NCBI GenBank assembly: GCA_036268075.1
Contig: DATAUV010000106.1
Coordinates: forward strand, 1 to 64,000
From: DATARH01 sp036268075
GTDB lineage: Bacteria; Pseudomonadota; Alphaproteobacteria; ATCC43930; CGMCC-115725
Length of the DNA stretch: 64,000 nucleotides
Direction of reading: 5' to 3'
Both the position numbers and the translations under genes were made by a program. The notes beneath the pieces were generated by a model. It worked only from the letters and a program-made list of their open reading frames with translations. It made no database searches and was not told the origin of the DNA. Numbering within the stretch: position 1 is the first letter of the stretch; every line of letters begins with the position of its first letter. Below are positions 40,715 through 49,738 of the stretch, piece by piece.

Positions 40715-41626
40715 TCAGTCGTGCCCGTGCGAATGCGGGTGGTCGTGGTCATGATCGTGATGCCCGTCGATTCCGATGCCGCGGACATGGTGGTGGTGCC
40801 CCTCCTGGGGCTTGCCGGTTTCTGCTTCGTAGCCGACGATCTGCGCCCGGTACTTGCATAGCTGGCAGTTCATCGCCGGGTTGCCGTGGACTAGCTCGTG
40901 AACCCGCTCGGCGAGCGTGTCGAGCACCAGCGGATGATCGCCGAGATACCCCGCCTTGACGAACTCGATGCCCGGCAGCTCGGCCGCGACCGCGTCGATC
41001 TCGGCATGGATGCGCTTGACCAGGATGCCCGTGAACAGGAAATACGGGAACACCACCACCCGCTTGAACCCGAGCCCGGCCGAGCGCCGGAGGGCGGCAC
41101 CCACACGCGGGTCGGCGACGCCGCTGAACGCCGCCTCGGCCCAGCCGAACCCCATCCCTTCCCACAACATCCGCGCGACCTTGCTGATGTTGGAGTTGGC
41201 GTCGGGATCGTTGGTGCCGCGCCCGACGACGACGAGCAACGTCTCGTCCCGCCGGTCCGGCGCGGCCTCGGCGATCCGCGCCGCCGCGGCGGCGAGCAGC
41301 TTGGCGTCGATCGCGAGATCGCGGGCCAGCCGCACCTCGACATCCGGATTGGCGGCGGCAAAGCTGTTCATCTCCCACGGAAGGTCGTTCTTGACGTGAC
41401 TCGCGGCGAACAGCATCCCCGGCACCGCATATATCCGGCGCGCGCCCCGCTCGGCCAGCGCGGCCAGCCCGTCGCGGATCGTCGGTCGGGCGAATTCGAG
41501 GTAGCCGGTGCCGAAATCGTACTCCGCGAGGCGCGGGCGCAATCCCTCGGCGGCGCGCTCGAATTCGACGATCGCCTCGGGATCGCGGCTGCCGTGGCCG
41601 CACAACAGCACCGCGGTCGTCACCAT
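40715..41626 (-). CDS. cbiX: CbiX-type sirohydrochlorin cobaltochelatase with His-rich tail
   Basis: CbiX inserts cobalt into sirohydrochlorin at the start of the oxygen-independent pathway. The 303 residues show AVLLCGHGSRDPEAIVEFER, AVPGMLFAASHVKNDLPWEM, VVVGRGTNDPDANSNISKVA and VVVFPYFLFTGILVKRIHAE. A cysteine pair lies in MNCQLCKYRA, and the C-terminus is metal-binding, HHDHDHDHPHSHGHD. The His-rich tail probably stores or delivers cobalt. It is the first gene of the cbiX-...-cobM operon, starting 53 bp from the divergent cobD. Confidence 0.92.
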   Translation of the reverse strand: MVTTAVLLCGHGSRDPEAIVEFERAAEGLRPRLAEYDFGTGYLEFARPTIRDGLAALAERGARRIYAVPGMLFAASHVKNDLPWEMNSFAAANPDVEVRLARDLAIDAKLLAAAAARIAEAAPDRRDETLLVVVGRGTNDPDANSNISKVARMLWEGMGFGWAEAAFSGVADPRVGAALRRSAGLGFKRVVVFPYFLFTGILVKRIHAEIDAVAAELPGIEFVKAGYLGDHPLVLDTLAERVHELVHGNPAMNCQLCKYRAQIVGYEAETGKPQEGHHHHVRGIGIDGHHDHDHDHPHSHGHD

Positions 41627-41679
41627 TCACTCGCCTTCCGATTGATCGCGACCGCCGGGTCACCGAGAGTAGCGCCGCG

Positions 41680-42675
41680 ATGACCCTTCCCGGCATACAC
41701 GATCGGCTGCTGCTGCTGTGTTTCGGCTTTGCGCTCGATGCGCTGTTCGGCGACATGGCCGCGGTGTTCCGGGTGATCCCGCACCCCGTCGCGCTCGCCG
41801 GGCGGGCGATCGCCGCGTTCGACCGCAAGCTCAACCGACCCCGCCGCGGCGACATCGCGCGGCGGTTCCGTGGGATCGTCACACTCATCGTGCTGGTGCC
41901 GGCGGCAGGCGGGATCGGCTGGGTCGTCGAGCGGCTGTGCCGCACGAGCTTTTCCGGCGCGGTCGTCGAGATGCTGCTGATCGCGGTGCTGCTCGCCTGG
42001 CGCAGCCTGCACGACCATGTGCTGGCGGTCGCGGTGGCGCTCGGCCGCTACGGCGTCGCCGGCGGGCGGCAGGCGGTCAGCCACATCGTCGGGCGCAACC
42101 CGGCGAGCCTCGACGAATCCGGCGTCGCGCGCGCCGCGATCGAAAGCCTCGCCGAGAATTTCAGCGACGGGGTGGTCGCGCCGGTTTTCTGGTACCTGGC
42201 GCTCGGGCTGCCCGGTCTTTTCGCCTACAAGATGGCCAACACGCTCGACAGCATGATCGGGCACAAGGACGAGCGATACCGCGCCTTTGGCTGGGCGGCG
42301 GCGCGGTTCGACGACCTCGCCAACCTGATCCCGGCGCGGCTGAGCGGCGTGGTGCTGGCGATCGCGGCGCTGTTCGCGCGCGGCGCGGCGGCCGGACGGG
42401 CGGTCAGGATCATGCTGCGCGACGCCAGGCGGCACCGCAGCCCCAATGCCGGCTGGCCCGAGTCGGCGATGGCCGGTGCGCTCGGCTTGTCCCTCGCCGG
42501 GCCGCGCCAATACGCCGAGGGCTGGGTGAGCGATGCCTGGCTCGGCGACGGCACGGCGCAGGCGACGCCGGAGGATATCCTGCGCGCGCTCGGCCTCTAC
42601 CGGCTGGCCGGGCTGTTTGTCGCGGGGTTGAGCTTTGGGGGCTGGCTGGCGGCGCATCTCACGCCGCTCGGCTGA
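41680..42675 (+). CDS. cobD: Adenosylcobinamide-phosphate synthase CobD (CbiB)
   Basis: This integral membrane protein attaches the aminopropanol(-phosphate) arm to adenosylcobyrate. The 331 residues show the family start LLLCFGFALDALFGDMA, VIPHPVALAGRAIAAFD, AIESLAENFSDGVVAPVFWY, LFAYKMANTLDSMIGHKDER and SPNAGWPESAMAGALGL. It is alone on the plus strand between minus-strand cob operons. It overlaps the cobQ 3' end tail to tail by 17 bp and starts 53 bp from cbiX. Confidence 0.95.
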   Translation: MTLPGIHDRLLLLCFGFALDALFGDMAAVFRVIPHPVALAGRAIAAFDRKLNRPRRGDIARRFRGIVTLIVLVPAAGGIGWVVERLCRTSFSGAVVEMLLIAVLLAWRSLHDHVLAVAVALGRYGVAGGRQAVSHIVGRNPASLDESGVARAAIESLAENFSDGVVAPVFWYLALGLPGLFAYKMANTLDSMIGHKDERYRAFGWAAARFDDLANLIPARLSGVVLAIAALFARGAAAGRAVRIMLRDARRHRSPNAGWPESAMAGALGLSLAGPRQYAEGWVSDAWLGDGTAQATPEDILRALGLYRLAGLFVAGLSFGGWLAAHLTPLG

Positions 42676-44299
42676 GCCCGACCGGCCGCGCCGCCGCGAG
42701 CAGCGCGTCGAGGTCGAGATGGGTTTCGAGGTGATCGGCGAGCGCATCGAGCGTGGCCTCGACCCGCGCCTCGTGCGCGACGCCGTCCGACGCGACGCCG
42801 AGCCGGCCGAGAAAGGCGCGGCGGAATTCGCCGCTCCCGAACAGCCCATGCAGGTAGGTGCCGGCGACCCGGCCGTCCACGCTGACCGCACCGTCGCCGC
42901 GTCCGCCGAGCCGCAGCATCGGCCGCGAAAGCCCCGGTCCAGTTGTGTCGCCGAGATGCATTTCGTAGCCGGCGACCGGAGCACCACTGGCCATCTCGTG
43001 CCCCGAAGCGGCCGCGAGCCGCTTGTCGCCGCCGAGCACGGTATCGATGTCGATGAGCCCGAGCCCGGCCGCCTCGCCGGGCTCGCCCTCGACGCCGTCA
43101 GGGTCTGCGATCCGGCGTCCGAGCATCTGCAGCCCGCCGCACAAGCCGAGTAGCGCCCCGCCTTGCCGTACGTGGGCGAGGATGTCGATATCCCAGCCTT
43201 CCCGGCGCAACGCCGCGAGGTCGGCGATCGTCGCCTTGGACCCCGGCAAGATCACCAGCGCCGCATCGCGCGGCAGCGGGTGGCCTGGCCGAACCAGCGC
43301 CAGCTCGACGCCTGGTTCGGCCCTGAGCGGGTCGAGATCATCGAAATTGGCGATGTGGGGTAGCAGGGGAACGGCGATCTTCACGGGCGCGACGTCCGCC
43401 TCGCTCCGCTCGATGCCCTCACCCGTCTCCCCCGGCCTTCGCCGGGGTTCGCCACCCTCTCCTGCAATGCGGGCGAGGGGATGGGGCACGGCGCCAATTT
43501 TTCCCTCGCCCGCGTTGCGGGAGAGCGAGCCGACCCCGGCATCGCCGGGGATCGGCGGGTGAGGGCGCTTAAGCGCCATTGAGTCTTCAGCAGGCAATAA
43601 TCCTGCGTTGTCAAACCACGGCACGACCCCAAAACAAGTCAACCCGGTGCGCTCGTCGATCGCCGCGACCCCACCGTCGAACAGCCGGAGGTCTCCGCGG
43701 AACTTGTTGACGATGTATCCGACGACGCGCCCCCGCTCCGCCACCGGCAGCAGCGCGACGGTGCCGACGAGCTGGGCGATGACGCCGCCGCGCTCGATGT
43801 CGCCGACCAGCACGACCGGCACATCGGCCGCCTCGGCGAAACCCATATTGGCGATGTCGCCGGCGCGCAGATTGATCTCGGCGGGGCTGCCGGCGCCCTC
43901 GACCAGCACCAGATCGGCCGCCACGGCGAGGCGGTTGAAGGCGGCCAGCACGACCGGCATCAGGCTCGGTGCGAGGGTGCGGTATTCCCGTGCGGCGGCG
44001 GCACCGAAGACCTTGCCGCCGACGATGATTTGCGCCGCACCGCCGGCTTGCGGCTTCAGCAGCACCGGGTTCATGTCGGTCGTCGGCGCGACCCCGCAGG
44101 CGCGCGCCTGCAATTCCTGCGCGCGGCCGATCTCGCCACCGTCTTCGGTGACGGCGGCGTTGTTCGACATGTTCTGCGGCTTGAACGGGCGCACCCGCAG
44201 CCCGCGCCGGGTGAACGCGCGGCCGAGCCCGGCGACGATCAGAGACTTGCCGACATCGGAGCCGGTGCCCTGGATCATCAGCGCGCGGGTACCCGTCAA
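42659..44299 (-). CDS. cobQ: Cobyric acid synthase CobQ with in-frame repeat insertion
   Basis: CobQ amidates four carboxylates (b, d, e, g) of adenosylcobyrinate diamide. The N-terminal synthetase domain has ALMIQGTGSDVGKSLIVAGL, KPQNMSNNAAVT and LVLVEGAGSPAEINLRAGDI. The amidotransferase half has LVRPGHPLPRDAALVILPGS and the nucleophile in LLGLCGGLQMLG. At 546 residues it is ~50 longer than usual. About residues 244-295, rich in Gly, Arg, Pro and Glu, are encoded by a palindromic repeat at 43415-43567, in frame and without a stop. It follows cobO's stop-side neighbour order cobN-cobO-cobQ with a 4-bp overlap. Confidence 0.93.
   Translation of the reverse strand: MTGTRALMIQGTGSDVGKSLIVAGLGRAFTRRGLRVRPFKPQNMSNNAAVTEDGGEIGRAQELQARACGVAPTTDMNPVLLKPQAGGAAQIIVGGKVFGAAAAREYRTLAPSLMPVVLAAFNRLAVAADLVLVEGAGSPAEINLRAGDIANMGFAEAADVPVVLVGDIERGGVIAQLVGTVALLPVAERGRVVGYIVNKFRGDLRLFDGGVAAIDERTGLTCFGVVPWFDNAGLLPAEDSMALKRPHPPIPGDAGVGSLSRNAGEGKIGAVPHPLARIAGEGGEPRRRPGETGEGIERSEADVAPVKIAVPLLPHIANFDDLDPLRAEPGVELALVRPGHPLPRDAALVILPGSKATIADLAALRREGWDIDILAHVRQGGALLGLCGGLQMLGRRIADPDGVEGEPGEAAGLGLIDIDTVLGGDKRLAAASGHEMASGAPVAGYEMHLGDTTGPGLSRPMLRLGGRGDGAVSVDGRVAGTYLHGLFGSGEFRRAFLGRLGVASDGVAHEARVEATLDALADHLETHLDLDALLAAARPVGLSRAA
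43415..43567. repeat. CTCACCC-type palindrome inside cobQ
   Basis: The outer arms GCCCTCACCCG (43415) and CGGGTGAGGGC (ending 43567), and inner arms such as GCGGGCGAGGG/CCCTCGCCCGC, make an imperfect nested palindrome of ~153 bp. All of it is translated as part of CobQ, near the linker between the synthetase and amidotransferase domains. Confidence 0.8.
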
Positions 44300-44910
44300 A
44301 ACTCGATCCCCTGCTGCGCCTTGACCCCGGCGCGGAACGGGTGCTTCACCAGCGTCATCTCGGTGACGAGGTCGGCCACCTCGATCAGTTCGGCCGGCGC
44401 GTTGCGCCCGGTGACGATCACGTGCAGGTCGCGCGGCCTCGTGCTCAGCGCCGCGGTCACCTCGTCGCGCGGCAGGTAGTCGTACCGCAGCACGATGTTG
44501 AGCTCGTCGAGCAGCACCAGCCGGTAGGACGGGTCGGCGATCATCCCGCGCGCGACTTCCCAGGCGGCGCGGGCGGCGGCGATGTCACGGGCGCGGTCCT
44601 GCGTGTCCCAGGTGAACCCCTCGCCCATCGCCCGGCACGTCACCAGCTCGGGAAATTTCGCCAACACCTCGCGCTCGCCGGTCTGCCACACGCCCTTGAC
44701 GAACTGCACGATCCCGACCCGCATCCCGTGGCCGATGCAGCGTAGCACCATGCCGAACGCGGCGGTCGATTTGCCCTTGCCCGCGCCGGTATGCACGATC
44801 AGCAGGCCGCGTTCCTCGGTCTTGGTCGCGAGCATCCGCCGCCGCGCGGCCTGGCGCCGCTCCATGCGCTCGCGGTGGCGCTCGTTGAGTTCGGTTTCGT
44901 CGGCCGTCAT
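44296..44910 (-). CDS. cobO: Cob(I)yrinate a,c-diamide adenosyltransferase CobO
   Basis: CobO transfers the 5'-deoxyadenosyl group of ATP to cobalt. The 204 residues have a P-loop VHTGAGKGKSTAAFGMVLRC, VGIVQFVKGVWQTGEREVL, LVLLDELNIVLRYDYLPRDE and VIVTGRNAPAELIEVADLVT. The ATG at 44910 overlaps the cobN stop by 4 bp; a longer upstream frame is shadow. It belongs to the BtuR/CobO type, unrelated to PduO. Confidence 0.96.
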   Translation of the reverse strand: MTADETELNERHRERMERRQAARRRMLATKTEERGLLIVHTGAGKGKSTAAFGMVLRCIGHGMRVGIVQFVKGVWQTGEREVLAKFPELVTCRAMGEGFTWDTQDRARDIAAARAAWEVARGMIADPSYRLVLLDELNIVLRYDYLPRDEVTAALSTRPRDLHVIVTGRNAPAELIEVADLVTEMTLVKHPFRAGVKAQQGIEF

Positions 44911-47900
44911 CGCCTGGCCCAGGCTTCGAGCTCGGCCCGCGGCGAATTCCGCCGCGGGCGCCACAAACCGCGGTCGATCGCCTCGACAAAGCGGCGGCTG
45001 ATCTCGCCGAGCGCGGGCGCGTTGCTGGCGGCGATAAACTCGCGCACCGCGTCGTCGCCGAGATAGGCGTCGTAGAGCGCCTCGAAATGCGCGTCGTCGA
45101 CCGCGCGCGCGGTCGCGGCAAACGCGAAAAGGTAATCGACCGTCGCGGCGATCTCGGCCGCGCCCTTGTAGCCGTGACGCATGACCCCGGCGATCCAGCG
45201 CGGGTTTGCGGCGCGGCCGCGCACGACCCGGCCGATCTCTTCACGCAGCGTGCGGATGCGGGGCCGGTCGGGCTGCGAGTGGTCGTTGTGGTAGACCGCC
45301 GGCGCGCGGCCCGACAGATGCCGCACCGCCAGCGCCAGCCCCCCCTCGAACTGGTAGTAATCGTCGCTGTCGAGCAGATCGTGCTCGCGATTGTCCTGGT
45401 TGTGCAGCACGGCCTCGGCGGTCGCGAGCCTGCGGTCGAGCAGATCGCGCTCGTCATGGCCGTCGCCGCCGGCGCCGTAGGCCCAGCGGCTCCAGCCCAG
45501 ATAGGCTTCGGCGAGATCGCCCTCGTCCTCCCAGATGCCCTCGTCGATCGGCGTCTGCAGCCCGGCGCCATAAGCCCCCGGCCGCGACCCGAACACGCGG
45601 TAGAGCGCCCGCCGCTCGCCGAATGCCGCGCAATCCGCGGCGAATTGGGCGGCAAGCGGGTTGATGTCGGGCGGCTCGTCGAGCGCGGCGACGGCGCGAA
45701 CGGCGCTGTCGAACAGATCGATCAGCCCGGGGAACGCGTCGCGGAAAAACCCCGAGATGCGCAAGGTCACGTCGACCCGCGGCCGATCGAGGATTGAGGC
45801 CGGCAACACCTCAAACCCCGTCACCCGCCCGCTCGCGCCCTCCCATGTCGGCCGCACGCCCATGAGCGCCAGCGCCTGCGCGATGTCGTCGCCGCCGGTG
45901 CGCATGTTGGCCGTGCCCCAGGCCGACATCGCGATCCGCGCCGGATAGCACCCGTGCTCCTGCGCATGACGCTCGACGACGAGCCCCGCCGAATGCCACC
46001 CGAGCTGCCAGGCCGTCGGCGTAGGTACCGCGCGGATATCGACGGAAAAAAAATTCCGACCGGTCGGCAGCACATCCGGCCTGCCCCGGCTCGGCGCGCC
46101 CGATGGGCCGGGGAGCACGCGGCGGCCGTCGAGCCCGGCGAGGATCGCCGCGGTCTCGGCCGGCCCGCAATCGGCTACGGAGGGACGCAGGGTGTGATCG
46201 ATCCAGGCAAGGATGGGCTTCGTCTTAGTCCATAAAGGATCGGCAGCTTCCGCGCCCGAAACCAGTTTGGTTGCCAAGGCCTCCAGCCGCTCGATCGTGT
46301 CTCCCACCGTACGCCAAGGAGCATCCCCTCTCCGCCCGTTGGGGGGAGAGGGAGGGGCCCGATGCGGAGCAGCGGGAGGGTGAGGTGGGTTGGCGCCGAC
46401 GGACTCCCACCTCACCCCGACCCTCTCCCCCCAATGGGCGGAGAGGGAGAGTCTCTGGGGCCGAATTCCCAGCCACTCCTCACCCAAATCCATCGTCAGA
46501 GGGTCCGCTCCTAGCTCCAGATCAACCGCGAGCGCGCGCAGCAGCGATTCATCTTCCGCCCGCCCGCCGCGCCGCACCCGGCAGAAGGCGACGAGCAGCG
46601 CGTCGAGCCTGTCGCCGCCGGGGCTCTCGCCGAGGACGTGCAGACCGTCGCGGATCTGCATGTCCTTCAGTTCGCACAGAAATCCGTCGAGCTTCCTCAG
46701 CGCCTCGGGCCCCGTTTCACCGACCGCGATACCGCAATCGCGGGCGATCCCCGCCGTGCCGGCACGTTCCAGAATCTCCTTGGCGAGGGGGGCGATGCGG
46801 CGGGGGTCGCCGCGGGCGGCGTCGTAATACTCGTCGATCAGGCGTTCCAGTTCGGCGAGAACGCCATAGCTGCCGGCGCGGGTGAGGGGCGGGGTCAGGT
46901 GGTCGACGATGACAGCCTGGGCGCGCCGCTTGGCCTGGGTGCCCTCGCCGGGATCGTTGACGATGAAGGGGTAGAGATGCGGCATCGGCCCGAGCACCGC
47001 CTCGGGAAGGCACTCCGCCGACAACGCCAGGGCCTTGCCGGGCAACCACTCGAGCGTGCCGTGCTTGCCCAGATCGATCACCGCGTCGGCGCGAAACTCG
47101 TCGGCGATCCACGCATAGACGGCGAGATACGAATGCGGCGGCACCAGCGCCGGGTCGTGATAGGTCGCCCGCGGATCGAGATTGTACCCGCGCGCCGGCT
47201 GAACCAGTACCGCGACGTTACCGCAGCGGAACCCGGGAATCGCAAAGCGCCCGCAATCGAGCCGACCCGGCCGGAAGAACGGATCACGCTCCGCCGAGCC
47301 CCATTGCGCCGATATGCGCCGCTGCACCGCCATCGGCAGGGCGGCAAAGAAGGCGGAGTAGGTCGCGAACGACAAGCTCTCCTCATCGGCAGCGCCCGGG
47401 CGTGCGTTGGTCGGGACGGCTAACAATCTAGTCATCAAGGCTGCGCCGTCCGCCGGCGCACCCTCGACGCGGTATCCGGCACTCGCCAGCGCCCCCAGCA
47501 GCCGCGCCGCCGATTCGGGGGTGTCGAGCCCGACCCCGTTTCCGATGCGGCCGTCGCGATTTGGGTAATTGGCCAGAACGATCGCGATGCGGCGCTCCCC
47601 GGCCTGCTTAGTCTTAAGGCGGGTCCAGTTTCGTGCGAGATCGGCGACAAAGGCGATGCGGTCGGCGACAGGGCGGTAGCCGACCAGATCGGCCTCGGTA
47701 TCGGGGTCGCGGCCGAGCGGCGCCTTGAACGATACCGCGCGCGACAGGATCCGCCCGTCGATCTCGGGCAGGGCGACATTCATGGCCAGGTCGCGGGGAC
47801 CGAGCCCGCGCGTGCCGCCGCGCCAGCCTTCCTCGTCGCCGCCGGAGAATACGGTTTGCAGCACGGGGCAATCCACCGCGAGCGGGTCGTCGCCTCCCGA

Positions 47901-48707
47901 CGCCGCGACCGAAAAGCCGGTCGCGTTGAGCACCGCCGCCGGCGGGTGCGCGGCAAAGGCGGCGGCGATGACCGCGGCGGCCTCCGCGTCCTTGAGGCTG
48001 TGGACGAAGATCGGCAGCGGCCGCAGCCGGCGCGCCGTCAGCGCCCGAACCAGCGCGTCGACGGGCGCCGTGTTCCCGGATTGCACCAGCGCGCGGTAGA
48101 ACACGATCGGCGCAATGCCCCCGTCCCCGCGCCATTCCGCCGCGATATCGGCGAGACCGGGCAAGGCCTTGTCGGGCCAGTAATATCCGGCGCGCAACAG
48201 CGGCGCCGGATCAGCCCAGTCGGCGCTGCTGATCAGCGACGCAGCATACCGAAGGAAATTCTCGGCATTGGCGGGGCCGCCCTCGGCCAGATAGCGCCAC
48301 AGCCTTTGGCAAGCCTCAGCAGGAAGCGTCGACAGGTTGGCGAGATCGCGATCGGGCCTATCGTCGCCGGGCAGCAGCGCTAGCGGAACGCCGCCCTCAC
48401 GGCAGGTCTCGACCAGACGCTCCACGCCGTAGGGCCAGTAGGCCTGGCCGCCGAGCAGCCGGGCGATCACCAGCCGCGCCTTGGTGACGATCGCCATGTA
48501 GAGGTCGACCGACAGGTTGTGGCCGAGCCGCATGACCGGGGCAAGGCGCAGGCTCGGCGCGCCCTGCAACCGCGATTGCGCCGCGGCCAGCAGCGCGATC
48601 TCGGTATCGGCGCTGGCGAGCACGACGATGTCGCCGGGTGTCTGGGTGAGGTCGACCGCCTCTGTTCCGTCGGCGACGACGCCGGGTTCGGTGGCGAGAA
48701 GGTGCAT
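44907..48707 (-). CDS. cobN: Cobaltochelatase subunit CobN with in-frame repeat insertion
   Basis: CobN is the large, porphyrin-binding subunit of the ATP-dependent late cobaltochelatase, which works with CobS and CobT. The 1,266 residues show family segments such as YWPYGVERLVETCREGG, GYKGAAEIAATVDYLFAFAA near the C-terminus, DLGKHGTLEWLPGKALALS, AYPARIAMSAWGTANMRTGG-like and DIAQALALMGVRPTWE. Residues ~753-794 are encoded by a palindromic repeat and are Pro/Arg-rich. It starts right after the cobW stop. CobS and CobT chelatase subunits are not in this window, so they must be elsewhere if the enzyme works. Confidence 0.95.
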   Translation of the reverse strand: MHLLATEPGVVADGTEAVDLTQTPGDIVVLASADTEIALLAAAQSRLQGAPSLRLAPVMRLGHNLSVDLYMAIVTKARLVIARLLGGQAYWPYGVERLVETCREGGVPLALLPGDDRPDRDLANLSTLPAEACQRLWRYLAEGGPANAENFLRYAASLISSADWADPAPLLRAGYYWPDKALPGLADIAAEWRGDGGIAPIVFYRALVQSGNTAPVDALVRALTARRLRPLPIFVHSLKDAEAAAVIAAAFAAHPPAAVLNATGFSVAASGGDDPLAVDCPVLQTVFSGGDEEGWRGGTRGLGPRDLAMNVALPEIDGRILSRAVSFKAPLGRDPDTEADLVGYRPVADRIAFVADLARNWTRLKTKQAGERRIAIVLANYPNRDGRIGNGVGLDTPESAARLLGALASAGYRVEGAPADGAALMTRLLAVPTNARPGAADEESLSFATYSAFFAALPMAVQRRISAQWGSAERDPFFRPGRLDCGRFAIPGFRCGNVAVLVQPARGYNLDPRATYHDPALVPPHSYLAVYAWIADEFRADAVIDLGKHGTLEWLPGKALALSAECLPEAVLGPMPHLYPFIVNDPGEGTQAKRRAQAVIVDHLTPPLTRAGSYGVLAELERLIDEYYDAARGDPRRIAPLAKEILERAGTAGIARDCGIAVGETGPEALRKLDGFLCELKDMQIRDGLHVLGESPGGDRLDALLVAFCRVRRGGRAEDESLLRALAVDLELGADPLTMDLGEEWLGIRPQRLSLSAHWGERVGVRWESVGANPPHPPAAPHRAPPSPPNGRRGDAPWRTVGDTIERLEALATKLVSGAEAADPLWTKTKPILAWIDHTLRPSVADCGPAETAAILAGLDGRRVLPGPSGAPSRGRPDVLPTGRNFFSVDIRAVPTPTAWQLGWHSAGLVVERHAQEHGCYPARIAMSAWGTANMRTGGDDIAQALALMGVRPTWEGASGRVTGFEVLPASILDRPRVDVTLRISGFFRDAFPGLIDLFDSAVRAVAALDEPPDINPLAAQFAADCAAFGERRALYRVFGSRPGAYGAGLQTPIDEGIWEDEGDLAEAYLGWSRWAYGAGGDGHDERDLLDRRLATAEAVLHNQDNREHDLLDSDDYYQFEGGLALAVRHLSGRAPAVYHNDHSQPDRPRIRTLREEIGRVVRGRAANPRWIAGVMRHGYKGAAEIAATVDYLFAFAATARAVDDAHFEALYDAYLGDDAVREFIAASNAPALGEISRRFVEAIDRGLWRPRRNSPRAELEAWARR
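46326..46448. repeat. CTCACCC-type palindrome inside cobN
   Basis: CTCTCCGCCCGTTGGGGGGA at 46328 is mirrored by TCTCCCCCCAATGGGCGGAG near the right end, and GGGTGAGGTGGG by CCCACCTCACCC in the middle. The ~123-bp element stays in frame within cobN and encodes a Pro/Arg/Trp-rich insert. Confidence 0.85.
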
Positions 48708-49736
48708 TTACGCGGCATCGAGCGCGGCGGCGACCGCGACGCGGTCAAGCCCGCGGCGGCCGATCACGACAAGGCGGGTCCCACGCGCCTCGCCGGGCAG
48801 CCAGGCGCGGTCGAAATACTGCTGCACCCGGTCGCCGACGGCCTGCACGACGAGCCGCCGATCGCGCCCGGGCACCTCGACGAACCCCTTGAGCCGCAGC
48901 ACATCGTGCCCGCGGATGATCTCTCCGAGGCGGCGGCGGAAAGCGGCGGGGTCGGCAACCGCGTCACGCGTGACCGAAAAGCTGTCGAAATCGTCGTGGT
49001 CGTGCTGGCCTTCGAGCTCGTGCAGCGATGGGCGGGCCGCGAGGTCGTCTTCGGCGGCAGCGCCGAGGCCGAGCGCAACCGCCGCCGGCACCTTGCCGTC
49101 ACGCGCCCCGACCAGCCGCACCCCCGGCCGCAATCGCGCGGCCAGGACCTCTTGCAGCGCGGCGAGCGCCGGCGCGTCGAGCAGGTCGGTCTTGTTGAGG
49201 ATCACCAGATCGGCGCAGGAAAGCTGGTCGGCGAATACCTCGGCGAGCGGGTTATCGTGGTCGAGCGAGGGGTCAAGCGCGCGCTGCCGCGCCACCGCGT
49301 CGGGATCGTCGGCGAAACGCCCGGCGGCGAGAGCCGCGGCGTCGATCACGGTCAGCACGCCGTCGACGGTCGTGCGGGTGCGGATCTCCGGCCAGGCAAA
49401 CGCCTCGACCAAGGGCTTAGGCAAGGCCAAGCCCGAGGTCTCGATGACGATATGGTCGGGCGGCTCGGGGCGCTCGACGAGCCGCTTCAGCGTCGGCAGG
49501 AATTCGTCGGCGACCGTGCAGCACAGACACCCGTTGGCGAGCTCGACGATGTCGTCGTCGGAGCAGGTTTCGTCGCCGCAGCCGAGCAACACCTCGCGGT
49601 CGATCCCCAATTCGCCAAATTCGTTGACGATGATCGCCAACCGATGACCATTGGCTTGACTAAGCAGGTGCCGCACCAGGCTGGTCTTGCCGGCGCCGAG
49701 AAAGCCGGTGACGATCGTCGCGGGGATGCGCTGCAT
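48708..49736 (-). CDS. cobW: CobW-type GTPase metallochaperone
   Basis: CobW is a G3E GTPase thought to deliver cobalt to CobN. The 342 residues have Walker A TIVTGFLGAGKTSLVRHLL, the metal motif NGCLCCTVAD, VIETSGLALPKPLVEAFAW, NKTD for guanine recognition and a His/Asp patch HELEGQHDHDDFDSFS. The CobW C-terminal domain ends the protein. The ATG at 49736 is 2 bp after the cobU stop; its TAA abuts the cobN ATG directly. This order, cobU-cobW-cobN, supports a cobalt role rather than a zinc one. Confidence 0.94.
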   Translation of the reverse strand: MQRIPATIVTGFLGAGKTSLVRHLLSQANGHRLAIIVNEFGELGIDREVLLGCGDETCSDDDIVELANGCLCCTVADEFLPTLKRLVERPEPPDHIVIETSGLALPKPLVEAFAWPEIRTRTTVDGVLTVIDAAALAAGRFADDPDAVARQRALDPSLDHDNPLAEVFADQLSCADLVILNKTDLLDAPALAALQEVLAARLRPGVRLVGARDGKVPAAVALGLGAAAEDDLAARPSLHELEGQHDHDDFDSFSVTRDAVADPAAFRRRLGEIIRGHDVLRLKGFVEVPGRDRRLVVQAVGDRVQQYFDRAWLPGEARGTRLVVIGRRGLDRVAVAAALDAA

Positions 49737-49738
49737 CG

